Shown here: one piece after another, positions 42,769 through 49,241 of the stretch
Position numbering within the stretch: position 1 is the first letter of the stretch
How the letters are laid out: the number at the start of each line of letters is the position of its first letter
DNA from: Candidatus Poseidonia sp.
GTDB taxonomy: Archaea; Thermoplasmatota; Poseidoniia; Poseidoniales; Poseidoniaceae
DNA: 51,322 nt
Direction of reading: 5' to 3'
Assembly: GCA_030741355.1 (NCBI GenBank)
Contig: JASLVM010000009.1
Location: 1-51,322, forward strand
The notes under the pieces: model-generated
Databases searched by the model: none
What the model was told of the DNA's origin: nothing
Seen by the model: only the letters and a program-made list of their open reading frames with translations
Translations under genes and position numbers: made by a program

Positions 42769-43707
42769 ATGGCGAGCGGTCGAAGAAAAATTGCGGTAAT
42801 TGGGGCAGGGAATGTTGGAGCAACATGCGCTTTTGTGCTTGCACAAATGAAAATCGCAGATATTGTTCTCCTTGATATCTACGAAGGATTTGCGAAAGGT
42901 AAAGCACTCGATATGTCGCAAAACGCCAACGTTCTCAACTACAACGGCACCATTACGGGGACTTCAGACTACAAAGACATCGCCGGTGCCGAGGTCGTGG
43001 TCGTAACCTCCGGTTTCCCACGCCAGCCCGGTATGACAAGAGAGGACTTGATTGGAAAAAATGCAGACATTGTCTCACAGGTTGGTTCTGGCATCAAGGA
43101 CCACGCACCGGATTCGGTTGTTATTGTCGTCACGAACCCGCTCGATTTGATGACCTACCACATGCAGCAAGTCACCGGCTTCCCAGCCGAACGTGTCATC
43201 GGCCAAGCTGGTGTACTTGATAGTGCACGAATGGCTCACTTCATTGCCTTGGAATTGAACTGTGCCGAAGAAGATGTTTCACCCATGGTTTTGGGTGGAC
43301 ACGGCGACACCATGGTCCCTTTGCCTCGCTACACGACCGTCGGTGGCATCCCTATCACACAATTGATGAGCCAAGAGCGAATTGACGCAATCAGTGCCCG
43401 AACAGCAAGCGGGGGGGGAGAAATTGTCAAACTTCTCGAACGTGGATCGGCTTTCTATGCACCCGGTTCAGCAGCAGCAATCATGGCCGAATCCGTCCTG
43501 AACGATCGACGTCGCCTGATTCCTGCTTCGTGTCTCTTGACGGGCCAATACGGTTTGAGCGATGTCTACATTGGTGTTCCATGCATCATTGGCTCCAACG
43601 GGGTTGAGAAAATTTTTGAACTGGAATTGACCGAGGATGAACTTCAATCCCTCCAAGGTTCTGGTGAGTTCTACAAGGGACAACTGAAGGACGTTCTTGG
43701 CTACTGA
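42769..43707 (+). CDS. mdh: Malate dehydrogenase, LDH-like
   Basis: NAD-dependent dehydrogenase of 312 residues of the LDH-like malate dehydrogenase group, oxidising malate to oxaloacetate in the citric acid cycle. The NAD fold is KIAVIGAGNVGATCAF with VLLDIYEG; the specificity loop SGFPRQPGMTREDL has Arg (not Gln) followed by PGM, which marks malate over lactate; VTNPLDLMTYH, GQAGVLDSARM and the catalytic LGGHGDTMVPLPRY follow. ATG 42769 is set by GGTGA 5 nt upstream and begins the Rossmann fold; an upstream ATG at 42670 would add 33 unrelated residues. The stop overlaps the convergent ygfZ gene by 7 nt. Confidence 0.93.
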   Translation: MASGRRKIAVIGAGNVGATCAFVLAQMKIADIVLLDIYEGFAKGKALDMSQNANVLNYNGTITGTSDYKDIAGAEVVVVTSGFPRQPGMTREDLIGKNADIVSQVGSGIKDHAPDSVVIVVTNPLDLMTYHMQQVTGFPAERVIGQAGVLDSARMAHFIALELNCAEEDVSPMVLGGHGDTMVPLPRYTTVGGIPITQLMSQERIDAISARTASGGGEIVKLLERGSAFYAPGSAAAIMAESVLNDRRRLIPASCLLTGQYGLSDVYIGVPCIIGSNGVEKIFELELTEDELQSLQGSGEFYKGQLKDVLGY

Positions 43708-44354
43708 GTTCGGACGATGCAGAGGCTTCTTTCTCTGCCCGTGGTGGTGGCGTTGTCCACTGGGTTTGTTTTGACGACAAGTTCCCGTCCTTGTTTCCCT
43801 CGACTGCGCATCCGAGTCAACACCTCTTGGCCAATGTAGCATCCCTTCTGCGGATGAACGAGGGCCCCCAGGCCACATGCCAAAGGATGGTGAGCAGCTG
43901 TAATTTCGTGGCCATGATAAGGGATAAGGTTGTCAATTCGATATTCATTCCACTCGTCATCGGTCCATGTCGGTTGCCATTCATGTCTTACAGGAACGAC
44001 GAACATTCTCCCAAAAAACGATGGATGTGTGGTCGCATCCGGAGGGGTTGGCGAATCACCAACATCAATGAAGACATCGTTGAGTTCGCTGATATCCGTG
44101 ATGGTGATCGGTTGTCCAAGAATTCGGTTAGAAAGGTGTGCTGTCAAGGCTTCTTTATTCATGGCGTGTCCAACAACTGCCACATGGTCGCCAACGGGAA
44201 TGATGTCGCAAACATCGATGATTTTAGCCGCCCTTGTGGTGAACACGGTGGTGCAAGGACCGTCAACATGGTTGGTCGAGAGGCCGTCCAAAAAAGGAAA
44301 CAATCCTTGCCCTTGAAGCAAGAGAACAGTGGCCTTGTGGCGTACCAAGCCCAT
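43701..44354 (-). CDS. ygfZ: YgfZ/GcvT-like folate-binding iron-sulfur maturation protein
   Basis: Protein of 217 residues related to YgfZ/CAF17, which binds tetrahydrofolate and helps assemble or repair iron-sulfur clusters in selected enzymes. The N-terminus has FLDGLSTNHVDG, typical of the GcvT-like fold, and the signature KGCYIGQEVLTRM (Lys 170, Cys 172) is intact. It is shorter than bacterial YgfZ (about 320), lacking the C-terminal barrel. ATG 44354 has GAGG upstream. It begins 9 nt after iscA's stop, on the same strand, which supports a joint role in iron-sulfur biogenesis. Confidence 0.87.
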   Translation of the reverse strand: MGLVRHKATVLLLQGQGLFPFLDGLSTNHVDGPCTTVFTTRAAKIIDVCDIIPVGDHVAVVGHAMNKEALTAHLSNRILGQPITITDISELNDVFIDVGDSPTPPDATTHPSFFGRMFVVPVRHEWQPTWTDDEWNEYRIDNLIPYHGHEITAAHHPLACGLGALVHPQKGCYIGQEVLTRMRSRGKQGRELVVKTNPVDNATTTGRERSLCIVRTQ

Positions 44355-44363
44355 GGGCCGCCC

Positions 44364-44744
44364 TCAAGCGAACGACTCGCCGCAACCACAAGAGGAACTT
44401 GCGTTGGGGTTGTTGATCTTGAAGCCGCCGCCCATAAGTCGGTCCACATAATCAATTTCTATGCCGTTCAACAAATGGCTTGATGCGGAGGGGACCAAGA
44501 CTCGAAACCCATTGATGTTGAGTTCTTGGCATGGGGTTTCTGTCGACTCAACGATTTGGAGGTCATACATGTATCCAGAGCATCCACCGCTGAGGACGCC
44601 AACGAGGAGCGCATGACTGCGGTCGTCGCCAAAGGCGTCTTCCAACATTGACGTGGCTTTTTCCGTAAGGGTGAGTGCAACGTCAACCTCGGCAGGTCGA
44701 TGCACTTCCAAAGGCGTTGCAGATTCACAGGTGCCGCAGTCCAT
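44364..44744 (-). CDS. iscA: A-type iron-sulfur carrier (IscA/ErpA/HesB family)
   Basis: Protein of 126 residues delivering iron-sulfur clusters. The three ligand cysteines are present: Cys 55 (LSGGCSGYMYDL) and Cys 119/121 (NPNASSSCGCGESF). The conserved GIEIDYVDRLMGGGFKINNPNA precedes the last pair. An extra N-terminal CxxC (DCGTCES) is unusual and might add another metal site. Precedes ygfZ by 9 nt, and follows the TPR gene by 51 nt on the same strand. Confidence 0.92.
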   Translation of the reverse strand: MDCGTCESATPLEVHRPAEVDVALTLTEKATSMLEDAFGDDRSHALLVGVLSGGCSGYMYDLQIVESTETPCQELNINGFRVLVPSASSHLLNGIEIDYVDRLMGGGFKINNPNASSSCGCGESFA

Positions 44745-44795
44745 GATGTAGCCAGGGCTCCACCGTTTTTGAAGTTGACCACTCCGGGCCCATGT

Positions 44796-47114
44796 TCAGC
44801 GCTTCTTCCGCTTCTTATCAACTGCTTTTTGGAGAATGTTGCAGCGACGGATTTGGTCTTTCGCACGCCGTTTGGCTTCATCGCTCAAACCTCTTGGAAT
44901 CGCTTGCTCGAAACACTTGATGGCGTCCTTGTATCGCTCCATTTCCGCGTAGGCGGTCCCCATGTTGTACAGGGTCTCTCCTCGGACTTCAGTGGGTCGA
45001 ATCAGCATGGCTTGGTGGTAGGATTCGACACATTTCGGGTATTCTTCGAGGAAATAATACGCGTTTCCTCGATTGTTGAGGATGCGGATGATCATCGCAT
45101 CATCACCTGCAAAAGCAGGAAGTGCTCGGTCAAAGCATGACAAGGCTTCTTTGTATTTTTTGTCATCAATCAGTTGCACACCTTGATTGAACCATGCCAC
45201 GTCTTGATTTGAAATGGCGTTGCTGGAGGTCGATTGAGGTATGTTGGTGGCCACCGTTTGGGCTGCGTCCAAGGCCGCTTTGGCCAAGTCGACCTCTGGG
45301 TGGGCTGCGACTTCCTCAACCCGTTGTTGTGGTTCAACAGGAGTCAAGAGCATGGCAGCGTCCATCGTGGCGGGTTGGGTTTCGACCGCAGGCTCAATTT
45401 GAACCGGTTCTGGCGGCGTCAGCAGGAGGTCTTGTTGCAATGAGGGTGTTGCCACTTCTTGTATTGGCTCTGGAGTAGATTCTACCACAGGTGTTTCTAG
45501 GGTTGTGGCTGGAGTTGATGCACCCATGGCGGTTGCTTTCGCATGACATTTCTGAGCGGTTTCATAATCACCGGCCTGCTCCAGAGAGCGGGCCAACCCT
45601 GTCCAATGTGATGCCACATCTTGTTCTTGCTGTATCAAAGCCTTCCACATCAACACGGCGTCGCTGTGCTGCTGGCTCAATGAGAGTGCAGTTGCCCGTT
45701 CTGGACTTCCTTCGTCACTCATCAACTCGAGGGCTTCACGCGCCATTTCTGGACCTGCAGGTAGCGTTGGTGGGAGACCTGCGACTTGATCCATGACGTC
45801 ACTTTCACCTTGGGCAAGTTGCAAAAGCATGGAGATGAATTCGGCTTTCATCGGGTGGGTGCTGTTCATTCCGACCAGCGTTCGACATGCATCCAGATAT
45901 GCTTCAATCAATCCCTCCTCCTTAGCGAGGGCGGCCCATTTCTCAGCTGCTTTGGCGTAGGAATCATCCGCTTCAATCGAGCGCTTGTAACTGTTGATGG
46001 CTTCTTGCGACATACCTGAACGTTGTTGAACTGAACCAAGATTGAACCATCCCGGAGCATGGGTGGGTTCGAGGTTTTGAGCATGGGTCATAGCAGCAAT
46101 GGCATGATTGTCCAAATCCAACCTTGCCATAGCACCGCCGGCTATCCTCCAGGCACCTGCATGTTGTGCCCCGATCGTTTTCAAATGAGGTTTCAGCAAA
46201 GCGAGGGCGTCCTTCGGGTTGCCCTGTTTGATGGCATCGGTTGCTTCTTCAACGAGTGTATCGATGTCGATGGTTGGCTCGGGTTCGGGCTCATCCACAG
46301 GAGCTGGTTCCTCTTCAATTTCTACAGCCGGCGCGACTTCTTGTAAGACCTCTTGTTGAGCAACAACAACCTCGGCGGCGCTCTGGAGTTCCTCTACCGT
46401 CAGCGTAGCGTCTTCATCATGGTCGTGGTGAACGGCTTCTTGAAGCAAAATTTCCGGGTTTTCAATACCGGCTTCTTCCGCTACTTCTTCGACGATCTTC
46501 ATGTCGACCTCTTGGGTCAATTCTACAGAGGGTTGCATGGCCTCCATGGAGACGGAAATACCACTGTCCTTGCATCGCTCTTTGAGTTGAACCAATGCCG
46601 GGTGGCCTGGGAAAAATCCGAGCGCTTTCTCAGCGGTTTCATACGCACCTTCGAGGTCGCCAATGCGTTCCAGCAAGATGGCGAGGTTGGCCGTTGCAGG
46701 TGCGTGTTCTTCGTTGAGGTCAAGACAAATTTGGAACGACTGTCGAGCCCCTCTCGCATCTTGCTGGGCTTCGAGGAGAACACCACGGTTGAACCAAGCC
46801 ATATCGCACGAAGGGTCAAGGGCGATCGCTTTGTTAAAAGCAGCGAGGGCACCTTTGACATCGTTACGACGACTGCGTTCTTCTCCAACGGTAAGGAGGA
46901 CTTCGACCATTTCTTCTGGGTCTTCAACATCATCCAGTTCCGGAATGATGTTTCGCGGGGTTTCGGGGACTGCGGGTTCTTGCGTTGTCGTTGTTTCAAC
47001 ATCTTCGTTTTCAACGGCCTCCAATGCCTGATTGACCGAGGTCAATGCGATGTCATCAAGACCGTCGGAATCATCGCCCAATTCACCGCTTAAATCGTCT
47101 TCGGCGTCCGACAT
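44796..47114 (-). CDS. Large acidic TPR protein
   Basis: Soluble protein of 772 residues with an acidic N-terminus (DDLSGELGDDSDGLDD) and three TPR blocks. The first includes ALAAFNKAIALDPSCDMAWF and NRGVLLEAQQDARGARQSFQ; the middle AIAAMTHAQNLEPTHAPGWF; the C-terminal WFNQGVQLIDDKKYKEALSC, NNRGNAYYFLEEYPKCVESY and LYNMGTAYAEMERYKDAIKC. Pro/Glu/Val-rich linkers separate the blocks. It is a protein-interaction scaffold of unknown partner. The tail is basic (KAVDKKRKKR). ATG 47114 is fixed by GGTGA 4 nt upstream. Divergent from the FMN reductase gene. Confidence 0.82.
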   Translation of the reverse strand: MSDAEDDLSGELGDDSDGLDDIALTSVNQALEAVENEDVETTTTQEPAVPETPRNIIPELDDVEDPEEMVEVLLTVGEERSRRNDVKGALAAFNKAIALDPSCDMAWFNRGVLLEAQQDARGARQSFQICLDLNEEHAPATANLAILLERIGDLEGAYETAEKALGFFPGHPALVQLKERCKDSGISVSMEAMQPSVELTQEVDMKIVEEVAEEAGIENPEILLQEAVHHDHDEDATLTVEELQSAAEVVVAQQEVLQEVAPAVEIEEEPAPVDEPEPEPTIDIDTLVEEATDAIKQGNPKDALALLKPHLKTIGAQHAGAWRIAGGAMARLDLDNHAIAAMTHAQNLEPTHAPGWFNLGSVQQRSGMSQEAINSYKRSIEADDSYAKAAEKWAALAKEEGLIEAYLDACRTLVGMNSTHPMKAEFISMLLQLAQGESDVMDQVAGLPPTLPAGPEMAREALELMSDEGSPERATALSLSQQHSDAVLMWKALIQQEQDVASHWTGLARSLEQAGDYETAQKCHAKATAMGASTPATTLETPVVESTPEPIQEVATPSLQQDLLLTPPEPVQIEPAVETQPATMDAAMLLTPVEPQQRVEEVAAHPEVDLAKAALDAAQTVATNIPQSTSSNAISNQDVAWFNQGVQLIDDKKYKEALSCFDRALPAFAGDDAMIIRILNNRGNAYYFLEEYPKCVESYHQAMLIRPTEVRGETLYNMGTAYAEMERYKDAIKCFEQAIPRGLSDEAKRRAKDQIRRCNILQKAVDKKRKKR

Positions 47115-47206
47115 GCCATCACCGGTTTGCGACGAACGCCGAAGCATGAATAAGCATTGCTTCTTGTTGGACATGGGTTGAATCCTTACATTCAAGGGCT
47201 GGTGAA

Positions 47207-47214
47207 GGTTGGAA
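47207..47214 (+). promoter_or_regulatory. GGTTGGAA motif 5 nt before start codon
   Basis: GGTTGGAA, ACATC, then ATG at 47220; identical over 13 bases to the block before ccmE. GGTGAA just upstream (47201-47206) may be the ordinary ribosome binding site, although its distance to ATG is long. Confidence 0.4.
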
Positions 47215-47219
47215 ACATC

Positions 47220-47768
47220 ATGGGCGATGAATCCATCAAAATCTTGGGCCTTTCCGGAGAATACCGTTCAACTTCAAAATCCGGCATGCTGGTCAACGCC
47301 GCTTTGACAATTGCAGAAAGCAAGGGCGCCGAGGTTGTGTTTTGGGATCTTGCCGAAAAACCACTTCCGCTGGTTGGTGAGGAAGGGTGCTGGAACCATC
47401 CTCATGTGAAGGAATTTCAAAACCTCCTCGAGGAGACTCAAGCCTTCTTCCTTTCTTCCCCTGAATATCACGGAACCATGTCGGGTGTGATGAAGAACAC
47501 CATGGATTGGATGTACGATAAGCACGTGGGTGGCAAGGTATTCGGCTTAATGTCGACCCTTGGTGGCGTGACCAACGCCAACACCCTCAATCACATGCGA
47601 ATAGCCCTCCGTTGGTTGCATGGATGGCCCGTCCCTGAACAATTGGCGATTGGACATGTGAAGGAAGCGTTTGATGACAATGGAAATCTGGTGGATCAAT
47701 CACTCCAAGAACGACTTGAGAAGTTGGTTGACGCCGTTCTCTCTGCATCGAAGAAATTGAGTGCGTGA
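47220..47768 (+). CDS. NADPH-dependent FMN reductase-like flavoprotein
   Basis: Flavodoxin-fold protein of 182 residues. ILGLSGEYRSTSKSGMLVNA is the phosphate-binding loop of the NADPH:FMN reductase family; FLSSPEYHGTMSGVMKNTMD is the characteristic SPEYHGxxSGxLKNxxD motif; GLMSTLGGVTNANTLNHMR follows. Such enzymes reduce FMN or quinones with NAD(P)H. ATG 47220 starts the fold; an in-frame GTG lies 18 nt earlier. The stop overlaps the GTG start of the next gene (GTGA), suggesting coupling with the formylglycine-enzyme-like protein. Confidence 0.87.
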   Translation: MGDESIKILGLSGEYRSTSKSGMLVNAALTIAESKGAEVVFWDLAEKPLPLVGEEGCWNHPHVKEFQNLLEETQAFFLSSPEYHGTMSGVMKNTMDWMYDKHVGGKVFGLMSTLGGVTNANTLNHMRIALRWLHGWPVPEQLAIGHVKEAFDDNGNLVDQSLQERLEKLVDAVLSASKKLSA

Positions 47769-48541
47769 ACATGGATTCTGGCGCATCATCTCCTTTTTTC
47801 ACCGACGCCTATGGTTCATCCTATCGTTTGGTGGAGCCGGGTTCTTTCGTCATGGGTGATGAAAACGGTTCGGGAAATCCCAACGAACAGCCTGCCGGTC
47901 TGGTTGAAATCACACAGCCTTTTTTTCTCGGAGAGCGAAACGTTACGCAGGCTTTTTGGCTCGACGTGATGGGTGAAAATCCCTCAAAGTTTCAGGAAGG
48001 ATGGAGTGCAGGTCTTCGCCCTGTAGAACAAATCGACATGGATGACGTTGAGTTGTTCATGCAACGCTTGAATGAACGAGACGCCGAGATCATGCATCTA
48101 GGTCTGCTTGGAGAGTGGCGTTTGCCATCAGAATCCGAATGGGAGTACGCCGCCCGGGCTGGAACCCGAGGCCGATGGTCATTTGGCGACAAGGACATTG
48201 AATTGGACGAACATGGGTGGCACGCAGGTAACTCGGGTGGGACCACGCGTGAAGTTGGTTTGAAGAAAGCCAACCCTTGGGGCTTTTACGACATGAACGG
48301 GCTTGTTCAGGAGTGGTGCGCAGACCATTGGCTCAAATCATACGAAGGTGGTCGCCAACAAACTCCAATGTCGGTGGATGGTGCACAAAGGTATGTTGTC
48401 CGTGGCGGTGCATGGTTCACGGAAAGCGATTCAACACGGTGCAGTGCTCGCTCTTTTGCCGACCGAACCAAGCGTAGCGATGGTTTGGGTTTACGACTCG
48501 TATGGTCTCCTCTCGATAATCAACCGCCCATACAAGATTAG
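47765..48541 (+). CDS. Formylglycine-generating enzyme-like (SUMF/EgtB fold) protein
   Basis: Protein of 258 residues with the FGE-sulfatase fold: LVEPGSFVMGDENGSGNPNE, ITQPFFLGERNVTQAFWLDV, RLPSESEWEYAARAGTRGR, NPWGFYDMNGLVQEWCADHW and YVVRGGAWFTESDSTRCSAR. True FGE uses two cysteines to bind copper in the last region; here only one Cys remains (TRCSARS), the other position being in FTESDST. So conversion of sulfatase Cys to formylglycine is unlikely, and another hydroxylase/oxidase or a binding role is possible. Start: GTG 47765 overlapping the previous stop, or ATG 47771. The 3' end overlaps the convergent PqqD-like gene by 4 nt. Confidence 0.83.
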   Translation: MNMDSGASSPFFTDAYGSSYRLVEPGSFVMGDENGSGNPNEQPAGLVEITQPFFLGERNVTQAFWLDVMGENPSKFQEGWSAGLRPVEQIDMDDVELFMQRLNERDAEIMHLGLLGEWRLPSESEWEYAARAGTRGRWSFGDKDIELDEHGWHAGNSGGTTREVGLKKANPWGFYDMNGLVQEWCADHWLKSYEGGRQQTPMSVDGAQRYVVRGGAWFTESDSTRCSARSFADRTKRSDGLGLRLVWSPLDNQPPIQD

Positions 48542-49044
48542 GGGGTTTCGTTTTCCATGAGGCTCCAATCATAGGCGTGGTCCTCAGGCAGCTCGTCTAG
48601 CACCTGATGGTCAGGGGTTTTTCCGGGTCCAATAAACCAACGTCCCAACAACGGCTCCTCAATGACGAGCATCAAATTGTTGTTCATCATCTGTTGAATC
48701 GCAGCGGCCGTGCGTTGCATGACAGGCGCAATTGTTTCTCTGAACATTTCATTCATCACTTGGCAAATTTCACCAAAGGTGCGACTCCCGTCTGCAAGTT
48801 CCCACAGCATGCTGTTCATCCCATCAAGTGGCCTTCGCAATTCTCGAGGTGCTCGCAAAAGCGATGCAATTTTGCCTTCAATTCGACCAAATTGCTTTGG
48901 GATTCTCAAAACGATTCGCCGACCACTGACACCCCGAAGGTTTGGATCTTTGTGCACATCACCTGTTCTGGCCCACCAAACAGGCGTTCTGCAAGGATAC
49001 TGATTCACCAAGGGGTGATGCTCGATGCCCGCCAATTCCTCCAT
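48538..49044 (-). CDS. PqqD-like protein
   Basis: Protein of 168 residues. Residues about 70-130 resemble PqqD, the small winged-helix domain that binds peptide substrates in many RiPP pathways: DGMNSMLWELADGSRTFGEI, then CQVMNEMFRETIAPVMQR and IQQMMNNNLMLVIEEP. The N-terminal part holds VLRIPKQFGRIEGKIASLL and the C-terminus is acidic. The start is ATG 49044, because GGTGA stands exactly 4 nt upstream; a longer frame up to 49245 reads through a different gene in another frame and is not real. No radical SAM partner is adjacent, so PQQ-type synthesis is not implied. Third gene of the operon with the surface protein and the 57-residue membrane protein. Confidence 0.72.
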   Translation of the reverse strand: MEELAGIEHHPLVNQYPCRTPVWWARTGDVHKDPNLRGVSGRRIVLRIPKQFGRIEGKIASLLRAPRELRRPLDGMNSMLWELADGSRTFGEICQVMNEMFRETIAPVMQRTAAAIQQMMNNNLMLVIEEPLLGRWFIGPGKTPDHQVLDELPEDHAYDWSLMENETP

Positions 49045-49048
49045 CGTC

Positions 49049-49053
49049 TCACC
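49049..49053 (-). promoter_or_regulatory. GGTGA ribosome binding site of the PqqD-like gene
   Basis: GGTGA followed by GACG and ATG (49044). The same 4-nt spacing serves 6779, 32018, 33089, 39609, 42582 and 47114 starts; it decides the start here and exposes the separate small gene upstream. Confidence 0.6.
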
Positions 49054-49055
49054 GC

Positions 49056-49229
49056 TCAAAATTCCATCCAGGTCCAAACCAGAAGCGTTAGCATCGAGGC
49101 TGTTCCCAAGAGTGCTACCGTGCGAGTGGTTTGAACGCGTTGTGTGAAATTGCGGAGGTACCACGTACCAACACCACACGCCGCCACCATGAACCACAGG
49201 GCATACCAAGCAGGAGGGTAGGTCTCCAT
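49056..49229 (-). CDS. Small two-helix membrane protein, 57 residues
   Basis: Short gene lying 12 nt after the stop of the surface protein and 11 nt before the PqqD-like ATG, all on the minus strand. It begins METYPPAWYALWFMVAACGV and ends TASMLTLLVWTWMEF. Two hydrophobic helices (about 8-25 and 38-55) flank a short polar, basic loop (RNFTQRVQTTRT). The spacing on both sides, ATG start and membrane-like composition support a real gene, although it is overlapped by a longer open frame that is probably spurious. No family recognised. It could anchor or partner the PqqD-like or surface protein. Confidence 0.6.
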   Translation of the reverse strand: METYPPAWYALWFMVAACGVGTWYLRNFTQRVQTTRTVALLGTASMLTLLVWTWMEF

Positions 49230-49241
49230 AACCTACGCTCA

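Noticed and set aside
46353-47093. Plus-strand frame of 246 codons
   Set aside because: Antisense to the acidic TPR gene; Phe/Arg-rich with no domain.
48607-49134. Plus-strand frame of 175 codons opposite the PqqD-like gene
   Set aside because: No recognisable domain or start signal; the minus-strand PqqD motif and its GGTGA site explain the region.
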